Origin: Thalassotalea piscium
GTDB lineage: Bacteria > Pseudomonadota > Gammaproteobacteria > Enterobacterales > Alteromonadaceae
Assembly: GCF_030295935.1 (NCBI RefSeq)
Contig: NZ_AP027362.1
Coordinates: 2,232,001 to 2,296,000 of the forward strand
Length of the DNA: 64,000 nucleotides
Reading direction: 5' to 3'
Position 1 is the stretch's first letter. Each line of letters starts with the position of its first letter. The position numbers and the translations under genes were made by a program. The notes under the pieces are model-generated. The model was given only the letters and a program-made list of their open reading frames with translations, was not told where the DNA came from and ran no database searches. This document shows, piece by piece, positions 55,274 through 63,532 of the stretch.

Positions 55274-57577
55274 GTGACAAAATCATCTTTAACTAATAAG
55301 CCCTTAAAAGCGGGTGGTATTTCTTCCCTTAAATCTACTATTAAGCATATTATTGACAGCCAACAACCACACACAAACATTAAAAATTTACTTAACGCTA
55401 ATCAAGATAAAGGTTTTGACTGCCCCGGTTGCGCATGGGGGGACGAAAAAGAAGGTTTATTACAATTTTGTGAAAATGGTGCTAAAGCAATATCGTGGGA
55501 GTCAACCAGCAAAAAGGCTGATGCTAGGTTTTTCAAGTCTCATTCCGTTAGCTACCTAAAAAAACAAAGTGATTACTGGTTAGAGTATCAAGGACGCTTA
55601 ACTGAACCATTACGCTATAATTCAGCTACTGACCATTATGAACGTATTAGTTGGCAAGATGCATTCAGTTTAATCTCAACACATTTAACTCAGTTAACCT
55701 CGCCAGATCAAGCTGAATTTTATACCTCAGGAAGAGCCAGTAATGAAGCCGCTTTTCTCTATCAGTTATTTGGCCGCATGTTTGGTACTAATAATTTTCC
55801 CGACTGCTCAAACATGTGCCATGAAGCAAGTGGCGTTGCCCTTAATGAAAGTATAGGTATCGGTAAAGGCACAGTAACATTAGCCGACTTTGAGCATGCT
55901 GATGCTATTTTTGTTTTTGGTCAAAACCCCGGCACTAACCACCCAAGAATGATGAACACCTTGCGAAAGTCTGCTCGTGCAGGCTGCAAAATAGTGTCAT
56001 TTAATAATCTAAAAGAAGTGGCGTTAGAGCGATTTGCAAGCCCACAAGACCCTGTTGAGCTATTAACTCCAAGCGCAACAACGATTAGCCATTTGTATCT
56101 ATCACCAAAGCTAGGCGGTGATATGGCTGCTGTTCGTGGTATTTGTAAATATATTTTAGAAAAAAACGAAACGGCGATTAAGCAAGGTAAACCCGCAATA
56201 ATCGATATTAACTTTATCGCTGAGCACACAGTTAATTTTAAAGACTACCAACAACAAGTTATAACCACCCCTTGGGATAAAATTGAACAACAATCGGGCT
56301 TAACACAAACAGAACTAACCCAAGTAGCAGAAATCTATTTACAATCTAACCGTGTTATTTGTACTTGGGCAATGGGAATTACACAACATAAACACTCTGT
56401 TGCCACCATTCAAGAAATTGTGAACTTACAGCTACTTAAAGGCAACATTGGTAAAGCGGGCGCTGGGTTATGCCCCGTTCGTGGACATTCTAATGTACAA
56501 GGTAATAGAACCGTTGGCATTAATGAGAAGCCAAGTGCAGAATTTATTACTGCGCTAACAAAGTTAGTTAATAAGCCTTTACCGTTTGATGGTGGGCATA
56601 ACGTTTATTACGCAATAAAAGCACTACTAGATAAATCAAGTAAGGTAATCATCTGTTTAGGTGGAAATATTGCCGCAGCAGCCCCTGATACACAGCAAAC
56701 GTTTGAAGCGCTTTGCAATAGTGAATTAAATGTACAAATAAGCACAAAGCTAAATCGCAGCCATTTGGCGGTAGGAAAAGATGCGCTAATTTTACCTTGT
56801 TTAGGAAGAACTGAAGTAGACCTTCAAGCAAGTGGACCCCAGTATATTACTGTAGAAGACACTTTTAGCATGGTGCATGCTTCACAAGGCAGTGTGCCAC
56901 CTTTATCGACAGAACAAAAATCTGAAATCGCCATTGTTGCCGGTATTGCACAGGCTACGCTGGGTAATAAACAGATAAACTGGCAAAGCTTAACCGACAA
57001 TTATGACTTAATTAGAGAGATGATAGCTCAAGCCTTACCCGAATTTTCAAATTTTAATAGTCGGCTTAAAACCCCTGGTGGTTTTTATTTAGGAAATAGC
57101 GCTGCAAAACTACAATGGAAAAATCAACCAGAAAAAGCATCGTTTGGGGTTGATCCTCTACCTGATAAACTCGTTGCTGAGCATTTTCAAGAAAACCAAA
57201 AAGTGAAATTATTTACGCTACAAACGTTGAGATCACACGACCAATACAACACCACCGTTTATGGTATGAATGATCGCTATAGAGGTATTAAAAATGAACG
57301 CAATGTCGTTTTTATTAATATAAAAGACGCGAGAAGGTTAAAACTTCTTGAAGATGACCTAGTCACTATTACCTCTATTTGGTCAGATAACCGCGTACGC
57401 TCGGTAGATGGTTTTAAAATAAAATTTTATGATATACCACAAGGTAACCTAGCGGCTTACTATCCAGAAACCAATCCGCTAGTACCGTTAGATAGTGTCG
57501 GTGATAGGTCGTTTACGCCAACATCTAAAGCAATCGCGGTAATGCTAGAAAAATCGGTTAGCAATAGAATAATATAA
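55274..57577 (+). CDS. ydeP: FdhF/YdeP-family molybdopterin oxidoreductase
   Basis: 767 aa, formate-dehydrogenase-like bis-MGD enzyme of the YdeP group, tied to acid resistance in E. coli but of unknown substrate. N-terminal FDCPGCAWGD (about 49-58), YTSGRASNEAAFLYQLFGRM (about 155), CSNMCHEASG near the Mo site, and a C-terminal molydopterin-dinucleotide domain with TVYGMNDRYRGIKNERN. It lacks the full N-terminal Fe4S4 cysteine set and any Tat signal, so it is cytoplasmic. GTG start. The aldo/keto reductase gene follows after 19 bases. Confidence 0.88.
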   Translation: MTKSSLTNKPLKAGGISSLKSTIKHIIDSQQPHTNIKNLLNANQDKGFDCPGCAWGDEKEGLLQFCENGAKAISWESTSKKADARFFKSHSVSYLKKQSDYWLEYQGRLTEPLRYNSATDHYERISWQDAFSLISTHLTQLTSPDQAEFYTSGRASNEAAFLYQLFGRMFGTNNFPDCSNMCHEASGVALNESIGIGKGTVTLADFEHADAIFVFGQNPGTNHPRMMNTLRKSARAGCKIVSFNNLKEVALERFASPQDPVELLTPSATTISHLYLSPKLGGDMAAVRGICKYILEKNETAIKQGKPAIIDINFIAEHTVNFKDYQQQVITTPWDKIEQQSGLTQTELTQVAEIYLQSNRVICTWAMGITQHKHSVATIQEIVNLQLLKGNIGKAGAGLCPVRGHSNVQGNRTVGINEKPSAEFITALTKLVNKPLPFDGGHNVYYAIKALLDKSSKVIICLGGNIAAAAPDTQQTFEALCNSELNVQISTKLNRSHLAVGKDALILPCLGRTEVDLQASGPQYITVEDTFSMVHASQGSVPPLSTEQKSEIAIVAGIAQATLGNKQINWQSLTDNYDLIREMIAQALPEFSNFNSRLKTPGGFYLGNSAAKLQWKNQPEKASFGVDPLPDKLVAEHFQENQKVKLFTLQTLRSHDQYNTTVYGMNDRYRGIKNERNVVFINIKDARRLKLLEDDLVTITSIWSDNRVRSVDGFKIKFYDIPQGNLAAYYPETNPLVPLDSVGDRSFTPTSKAIAVMLEKSVSNRII

Positions 57578-57596
57578 AATTTAAGGTAGGTTTATA

Positions 57597-58649
57597 ATGG
57601 AATTTTCTCCTTTAGGAGCAAGTAAGATATCTGTTTCACGTGTGTGTTTAGGCACAATGACTTGGGGGATTCAAAACACTCAAAGCGAAGCTGATCAGCA
57701 ATTAGATTACGCAACTAACCAAGGTATTAACTTTATTGATACAGCAGAAATGTATCCTATCCCTCCCAACCAAGAGACTTCAGGCCAAACAGAAGTTATT
57801 CTAGGAAACTGGTTAAGCGAAAATAATAAAAAACGTAAAGATTTAGTGGTAGCCACTAAAGTTGCAGGCCCAGGTTTACAATGGATACGAGAAGGAAGCA
57901 ACATAACCGGATCATCAGTAATACAAGCGGTTAATAATTCCTTAAAACGTTTACAGACCGACTATATAGACTTATATCAATTACATTGGCCCAACCGAGT
58001 ATCACCACATTTTGGTAAGCAATGGCCTAATCAAATCCCGTTAACTGACGTAAATAGTGCAGAGCAAGTTGACCAAATGCACGACATATTAAGCGGGTTA
58101 AGCCAATGTGTTAACGACGGAAAAATTCGTTTCTGTGGTTTATCTGACGACACACCTTGGGGAATTAATACCTACCTTAAACTCGCCCAAGAGCACAACT
58201 TACCAAGAATGGTATCTATTCAAAATGAGTTTAATTTATTACACAGTAAAGACTGGCCTTATTTAATTGAAAACTGCGTACATGAAGACATTGCTTACTT
58301 ACCTTGGTCGCCTTTAGCAAGCGGAGCATTAAGTGGTAAATATATCAATGGTGCCCGCCCACAAGGAAGCCGATGGACGTTAATGCAACGAAACGGGCTT
58401 TTTAGAGACACGCCTATTGCCAACCAAGCCATTAAACAATATTGTCAATTGGCACAAGATCATAACTTTACGCCAGCTGAATTAGCGTTGGCTTGGTGTA
58501 ATAAAATAGATGGTGTTACTTCAACGATTATTGGTGCAACAAATATGGCACAACTTAAAGAAAATATTAACGCTTTTACAAAACCAGTATCTGATGAACT
58601 ATTTTCACAGATTGAAGTTATTATGAAGCAATATCCAGCCGCTTTTTAA
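57597..58649 (+). CDS. NADP(H)-dependent aldo/keto reductase, Tas-like
   Basis: 350 aa. Starts LGASKISVSRVCLGTMTWG; NFIDTAEMYPIPPNQETSGQTE carries the catalytic Asp/Tyr of the family and the Tas-type insertion; later YIDLYQLHWPNR and a C-terminal cofactor site TSTIIGATNMAQLKENI. AAGGTAGG before the ATG. Probably co-transcribed with the molybdoenzyme gene and the DUF1697 gene. Confidence 0.9.
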   Translation: MEFSPLGASKISVSRVCLGTMTWGIQNTQSEADQQLDYATNQGINFIDTAEMYPIPPNQETSGQTEVILGNWLSENNKKRKDLVVATKVAGPGLQWIREGSNITGSSVIQAVNNSLKRLQTDYIDLYQLHWPNRVSPHFGKQWPNQIPLTDVNSAEQVDQMHDILSGLSQCVNDGKIRFCGLSDDTPWGINTYLKLAQEHNLPRMVSIQNEFNLLHSKDWPYLIENCVHEDIAYLPWSPLASGALSGKYINGARPQGSRWTLMQRNGLFRDTPIANQAIKQYCQLAQDHNFTPAELALAWCNKIDGVTSTIIGATNMAQLKENINAFTKPVSDELFSQIEVIMKQYPAAF

Positions 58650-58666
58650 AGGACAATTGATAATTA

Positions 58667-59194
58667 ATGCAAACTTTTGTAATTTTATTTAGAGCAATTA
58701 ATGTTGGTGGTAATAATAAATTACCAATGAAAGTGCTTGTGCCATTATTAGCAAAAGAAGGTTTTACACAAATACACCATTACCTACAAACAGGAAATGT
58801 TATTTTACAGAGTAAAGAGAACCCAACAGCCGCTGTACAAGCATTGGTTACACAGCACTTTAACTTTACACCCGAAGTAATCTCGTTGAGAGCAGAAGAC
58901 TTTCTAAAAGCACATCAGCAAAGCCCTTTCAGCGACACTAACGGTAAGTTTATACACTTTTATTTTTGTAAACATCAGGCTAGCTTAGTGCTTGATAAGC
59001 TAGATAAATACTTGGCTGAAAGCGAGCAATATGCCTTCATCAATAATATATTCTATTTACATGCACCCGAAGGAATTGGCCGCTCGAAGTTTGTTACACA
59101 CATTGAATCTTGTTTAGGCTCGCCTGCTACAGGGCGAAATTTAAATACGATTAACAAAATTAGCGCTATGTTAACAAGTAATTTAGAGGGTTAG
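58667..59194 (+). CDS. DUF1697 protein
   Basis: 175 aa with the family start VILFRAINVGGNNKLPMKVL, then HHYLQTGNVILQS and the C-terminal GRNLNTINKISAML. Small cytoplasmic protein of unknown function. 17 bases after the aldo/keto reductase; last gene before a terminator. Confidence 0.9.
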   Translation: MQTFVILFRAINVGGNNKLPMKVLVPLLAKEGFTQIHHYLQTGNVILQSKENPTAAVQALVTQHFNFTPEVISLRAEDFLKAHQQSPFSDTNGKFIHFYFCKHQASLVLDKLDKYLAESEQYAFINNIFYLHAPEGIGRSKFVTHIESCLGSPATGRNLNTINKISAMLTSNLEG

Positions 59195-59229
59195 GACAGG
59201 CTCCTATTAAACAAAGTCGATAAAAGTTT

Positions 59230-59263
59230 AATAAAAAAAATGCCGCTGATAGCAGCATTTTTT
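59230..59263. terminator. Bidirectional terminator between DUF1697 and bamC genes
   Basis: A run of eight A, then ATGCcGCT-GAT-AGCaGCAT, then six T: a stem with one mismatch and homopolymers on both sides, so it can end both convergent units. Confidence 0.8.
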
Positions 59264-59290
59264 ATAAGTAAAACATTGTTAATAATCGCT

Positions 59291-60373
59291 TTATAAAGAA
59301 TCTCTAAACGATAACGCTAAGTTCATAACGTCAAACATACTGTCTAATTTATCTTTAGAAAGTGCTTGTGCTTTATCATCTAAAATAGTAACTGCTGTAC
59401 TATTTTCTATTGCTTCTAAGTTAAACTGATAACGTCCATTAGCTAAGTCAACTGAAGGTGCGGTATTACCCCAAAGACTATCCCAAATGGTTGTTTCAGG
59501 CTTTGTGTAAGTAACAAAGTAAGTTTGCTTCGACTCATTTAAGTCATTAACTGTGAAACCATATTTAGAAAAGAGAATAGGCATGTTAGACCACAACATG
59601 TCATTTTCCATTTCAACAATATAGGCGGCTTCACCTTTACTATTTTGCCCTAAAGAAACGAGTTGTTGATTGGCTTTTAACAATTGATTGTCGCGCTGTA
59701 ATTGTCGATATTTTAAATCAACTTGTGCAACAATTTCGTTAAGCATTTTCATTTCAACACGTTCTTTATCGATTAAGTCGATCTCTGTCGTTTGACCTGA
59801 CTCATTAACTTTTTCAAAGCCTGTTAGCTCAACAACTATAGCAACGCTTCGCCCATGGGGCTTGGTTTCAAATTGGTAATTAAACTTCATGCGAACGGTT
59901 TCTTCAATTGAAGAAAACAACCAGCCTGTTTCTTTGTCGTTAACAAACCAACTTGACTGATAGAGCAGCTTATCAGCATTTAACTCTGATAACGTAACGC
60001 CTTCAGAGGCTAACTCATCAACAACAGCTTGATAAATAAATTCTTGTAGGTCCTTATCTTCAAGTACCTTATCAAACCAAATTTTTGCTTGACCACTGCT
60101 GTTTTCAACACGCGATGCAGTTGCTACGGGCAATACCAGTGAAGGTGCCCTAACATCAACTTGTTTACCTATTGGCCCATTATGGTTAATCTTATTATTG
60201 ATCTGATATTCGTTTTTGTACTGTGGCTCACTTAAATTGGCGGGAATAACTAACGCGGGGGCTTCTTCTTTACTTGCGTAGTCAAAATCACCCATTGCGC
60301 TTTTTTTACTAACAGTACTACAACCCGTGACTGCTAGGCAGATCAAAGACAGTGAAATTATGTTTCGGTTCAT
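59291..60373 (-). CDS. bamC: Outer-membrane assembly lipoprotein BamC
   Basis: About 360 aa. Lipobox in LICLAVTGCSTV near residue 18; then the unstructured linker typical of BamC and two helix-grip domains, with GWLFSSIEETVRMKFNYQFE in the first. Part of the BAM complex inserting beta-barrel proteins. The ATG at 60373 with AGGAG is used. In many gammaproteobacteria dapA precedes bamC; here the 257-bp upstream gap holds no dapA and gcvR follows directly. Confidence 0.9.
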   Translation of the reverse strand: MNRNIISLSLICLAVTGCSTVSKKSAMGDFDYASKEEAPALVIPANLSEPQYKNEYQINNKINHNGPIGKQVDVRAPSLVLPVATASRVENSSGQAKIWFDKVLEDKDLQEFIYQAVVDELASEGVTLSELNADKLLYQSSWFVNDKETGWLFSSIEETVRMKFNYQFETKPHGRSVAIVVELTGFEKVNESGQTTEIDLIDKERVEMKMLNEIVAQVDLKYRQLQRDNQLLKANQQLVSLGQNSKGEAAYIVEMENDMLWSNMPILFSKYGFTVNDLNESKQTYFVTYTKPETTIWDSLWGNTAPSVDLANGRYQFNLEAIENSTAVTILDDKAQALSKDKLDSMFDVMNLALSFRDSL

Positions 60374-60630
60374 CAAAACTCCTGACGAAAATAAACCTTT
60401 ATACGAGGATGCTCTTCATTTATGTTTTGGGGCAAGAAAAGTAATAACCAACCACCAGTAAATTTGTAAATTACGCGATTTTGAGTCACTTTTATTCAAT
60501 AAGTTCCCCAAATATAATTCAAGCGTTCCATGGTACTTATCTGATTTAACAAACACAAGCGCTAGTTTACATTAGCCCGAATAATTAATTTGCGTTACAA
60601 TACCGCCCTTTCAGTTTACCTAGGTTTAAA

Positions 60631-61170
60631 ATGTCTCAGTATCTTGTATTAACAGCCATGGGCGCTGACCGAACAGGCAGTGTAAGCGAATTAACTAAAC
60701 TCGCTAGTGATTGTGGTTGTAATATTATTGACAGTCGCATGGCAAGGTTTGGTTTAGAGTTTACAATGATCATGTTACTAAGTGGCACGATTAAAGCCAT
60801 TAACCAACTTGAACTAAAGCTCCCGCAAATTGCTCATCAACTTGAATTAATTACCATGATGAAACGAACATCTGGCTATAAACGCTGCGATTTCACTCAG
60901 CACTTTCAAGTTGAATATGCAGGTATAGACCAATCAGGTGTGTTAAAAGCAGTAACGGCTTTTTTTGCTAAACGCAATATCGATATATCATCGTTAAAAT
61001 CTGAATACAATCATCAACACCATCAAACAAAAGCAACTATTCTTATCGCTTTACCTGAAGAGAGTAGTATTGAAAAGCTTGAGGCTGAATACATTGAGCT
61101 TTGTGAACAAATCGACGTTCAAGGCTGTATAAAACCAGTAGCTACCAATCAAATTTCAGAGTTAGATTAA
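60631..61170 (+). CDS. gcvR: Glycine cleavage system repressor GcvR
   Basis: 179 aa, two ACT domains: LVLTAMGADRTGSVSELTKL (about 5-24) and QVEYAGIDQSGVLKAVTAFF (about 93-112). In E. coli GcvR binds GcvA and relieves gcv activation when glycine is low. Followed after 23 bases by bcp, a common gammaproteobacterial pair. Confidence 0.9.
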   Translation: MSQYLVLTAMGADRTGSVSELTKLASDCGCNIIDSRMARFGLEFTMIMLLSGTIKAINQLELKLPQIAHQLELITMMKRTSGYKRCDFTQHFQVEYAGIDQSGVLKAVTAFFAKRNIDISSLKSEYNHQHHQTKATILIALPEESSIEKLEAEYIELCEQIDVQGCIKPVATNQISELD

Positions 61171-61193
61171 CCTTCAACATTAGGGAAAACAAA

Positions 61194-61664
61194 ATGAAAA
61201 CAATTACTGTCGGTGAGTCGGCACCACTATTTAGCCTACCTGATGAAAACAATCAGTTAGTGTCCCTTGCTGATTACATTGGTAAAAAACAAGTGCTGGT
61301 TTACTTTTATCCAAAAGCAATGACACCTGGCTGTACGGTTCAAGCACAAGGGTTAAGAGATGTACAAAAGCAATTAGCCGAGCACAACACAGTAGTATTT
61401 GGGATCAGCCCTGATGAGCCTAAACGCTTGTTAAAGTTTTGCCAACGTGATGAATTAAACTTCACATTATTATCTGATGTTGATCATAAAGTTGCTGATG
61501 ACTTTGGTGTTTGGGGATTAAAGAAATTTATGGGGCGTGAATATGATGGCATTCATCGATTAAGCTTTTTAATTGGCCTAGACGGTAAAATTAGCCATGT
61601 ATTTAACAAATTCAAAACTAAAACTCATCATGAAGTTGTGTTAGAAGTGCTAAAAAGTATTTAA
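61194..61664 (+). CDS. bcp: Thioredoxin-dependent thiol peroxidase Bcp
   Basis: 156-aa peroxiredoxin reducing H2O2 and organic peroxides. Peroxidatic Cys in KAMTPGCTVQAQGLRD (about residue 46); the resolving Cys that E. coli Bcp has five residues later is Gln here, so the enzyme must resolve through another thiol (one other Cys in LKFCQRDEL) or an external one. Family pattern FGVWGLKKFMGREYDGIHR is intact. Downstream lies F1 copy F, then a terminator. Confidence 0.93.
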   Translation: MKTITVGESAPLFSLPDENNQLVSLADYIGKKQVLVYFYPKAMTPGCTVQAQGLRDVQKQLAEHNTVVFGISPDEPKRLLKFCQRDELNFTLLSDVDHKVADDFGVWGLKKFMGREYDGIHRLSFLIGLDGKISHVFNKFKTKTHHEVVLEVLKSI

Positions 61665-61693
61665 GCAAAAAATTAATAAAACAGACTTTATTT

Positions 61694-61973
61694 AACCTGA
61701 GTTCTGGATAACGGACGTACGAGCAACACCGATAAAGCTATATTTTTTCAATTGCTTATTATAGAACAATCGTATTGCTTATGTAGTTATATATCAATGT
61801 TATAAGTGTTGAGTGAATCAAGGCAAGTTTGCGTACCTAATAGCCAGCTATTAGTAGCAAATTAACGGTTTTTTAGTTCCAGACAAAAACCAAGAACCTA
61901 CGTCCATGCAGGCAACGCAGATACGCTCAAAAATCGTGACATTGACGTGCTTAGCTTATCCAGAACTCAGGTT
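61694..61973. repeat. MITE-like element F1, copy F (280 bp)
   Basis: Left end AACCTGAGTTCTGGATAACG, right end CTTATCCAGAACTCAGGTT, flanked by ATTT (61690-61693, 61974-61977). The base changes at the two ends match each other (TTCTGG / CCAGAA), so the inverted repeat is preserved by paired changes. It lies between bcp and the hairpin at 61991. Confidence 0.9.
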
Positions 61974-61990
61974 ATTTAGTAAAAATAAAA

Positions 61991-62013
61991 ACTCGGCATT
62001 AGCCGAGCTTTTT
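61991..62013 (+). terminator. Terminator, probably of bcp, displaced by F1 copy F
   Basis: CTCGGC-ATTA-GCCGAG followed by CTTTTT (+ strand), with A-rich sequence upstream. It lies 327 bases after bcp, with the F1 copy between. It could also act for the convergent gene at 62064. Confidence 0.8.
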
Positions 62014-62063
62014 ATTAATACCACTTATATATGCATCTCGTTTACAAAGACTTTAAGCTTGCC

Positions 62064-63143
62064 TTATTCAGGGGGCGTTATATCTGACAATTGAAATTTA
62101 GGGTTAGACCAAGCAGTAATAACTGCTTTAACTAAGGTTGCTAACGGAATGGCAAAAAACACTCCCCAAAATCCCCACAAGCCACCGAATAAAATTACCG
62201 CGATAATAATAACAACAGGATGAAGGTTAACCGCTTCAGAAAAAAGTATTGGTACGAGTAAATTACCGTCTAATGCTTGAATAATTGCATAGGCTAACAT
62301 TACATAGCCAAACTCTGCACCTGGCCCCCACTGAAATAAAGCCACTAATAACACAGGTAATGTGACAATGGTTGCGCCCACGTAAGGTACAAGTACAGAT
62401 AAACCAACAAGAACACCTAGTAAGAGTGCGTAATTTAAGCCTAAAAGCGCGAAAGTAATGGTAGATGCAGCACCAATTATGATTATTTCAATTACTTTGC
62501 CACGAATATAGTTCATGATCTGCTGGTTCATTTCGTTACCGACCTGCACCGCCATTTCACGATCTTTAGGTAACAAAGCAGCAAAGCTTTGTAAAAACTG
62601 TTGTTTATCTTTTAGGAAGAAGAAAACCATCAAGGGCACTAAAATTAAATAAATAAGCAAAGCTACTATATCTGAAATTGAATTTAGCGACGCCTTTAAT
62701 ACGAGTTGTCCCCATTCGATAAAGTTACTTTTAACAAACCCTAGTACTGACTCTATTTGCTCTGCCTTAACCATTTCAGGGTACTTTTCAGGCAAGGTTA
62801 ATAAATAACTTTGCCCTTCTGTTACCATATGAGGTATTTCTTGAATTAAGTTACTGCCTTGCTGCCACATAACGGGCATTAAACCAAAACTTGCAATGAG
62901 TGTTATACCCACAAACAACATAACAACAATAGTGCTAGACAGTGATCTCGACAAGCCCATATTACTTAAGCGATTTACTGGTAAGTCCAATAAAAATGCA
63001 ATAGCAATCGCAACAAAAACAGGCATAAGTAAACTACTAAAGAAATAGATAAATAAAAATATTGATAACAAAATAACCAATAAGGTTACAGCGTGGGGGT
63101 CTGAAAATTTACGCTTATACCATTGAGTGAAAAAAGACACCAT
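62064..63143 (-). CDS. AI-2E/PerM-family membrane transporter
   Basis: 359 aa, about eight hydrophobic segments: a pair near the start (LLVILLSIFLFIYFFSSLL), a periplasmic-looking middle region (about 90-150) and a C-terminal bundle with LVPYVGATIVTLPVLLVAL. The family includes TqsA (autoinducer-2 export) and PerM; the substrate is not assignable. Four bases separate it from the TusA-like gene. Confidence 0.88.
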   Translation of the reverse strand: MVSFFTQWYKRKFSDPHAVTLLVILLSIFLFIYFFSSLLMPVFVAIAIAFLLDLPVNRLSNMGLSRSLSSTIVVMLFVGITLIASFGLMPVMWQQGSNLIQEIPHMVTEGQSYLLTLPEKYPEMVKAEQIESVLGFVKSNFIEWGQLVLKASLNSISDIVALLIYLILVPLMVFFFLKDKQQFLQSFAALLPKDREMAVQVGNEMNQQIMNYIRGKVIEIIIIGAASTITFALLGLNYALLLGVLVGLSVLVPYVGATIVTLPVLLVALFQWGPGAEFGYVMLAYAIIQALDGNLLVPILFSEAVNLHPVVIIIAVILFGGLWGFWGVFFAIPLATLVKAVITAWSNPKFQLSDITPPE

Positions 63144-63147
63144 AAAA

Positions 63148-63372
63148 TTAGCTTACCTGTTTGATATGCAGCTCAATTACTGAGTTACTTAATTGCTGTT
63201 GAGAAAAATGATAACCTTTTTGTGTTAAATAATTAGGAATATCAGTTAACGATCCTTTATCAGATATTTGCATAATACAAATATCATCCTTTTTCATTTT
63301 GTTCAAAATGACACGCATTTTAACAAGTGGCAAAGGACATTTGTCTTCTACCCCGTTATATTGATAAATCAT
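63148..63372 (-). CDS. TusA-like sulfurtransferase (SirA/YedF family)
   Basis: 74 aa. The catalytic Cys is in DKCPLPLVKMRVILNKM (about residue 12) within the CPxP motif of TusA proteins, which carry persulfide sulfur to acceptors. Two-layer beta-alpha-beta fold expected. It precedes the PerM-like gene in a two-gene unit. Confidence 0.88.
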   Translation of the reverse strand: MIYQYNGVEDKCPLPLVKMRVILNKMKKDDICIMQISDKGSLTDIPNYLTQKGYHFSQQQLSNSVIELHIKQVS

Positions 63373-63532
63373 CTGATATTTATTGTTGATACTCTTTCGC
63401 TTGATTATCTAATTTGCGACAATTGATTACAATAGTACTTTTGATTTTTAACAGTTAAATCTTTATGGTAGCGGTAGATTATTAACACGATTACCGTTCT
63501 TTTTTTTACATTCGGACTTAAATTATCATTAC

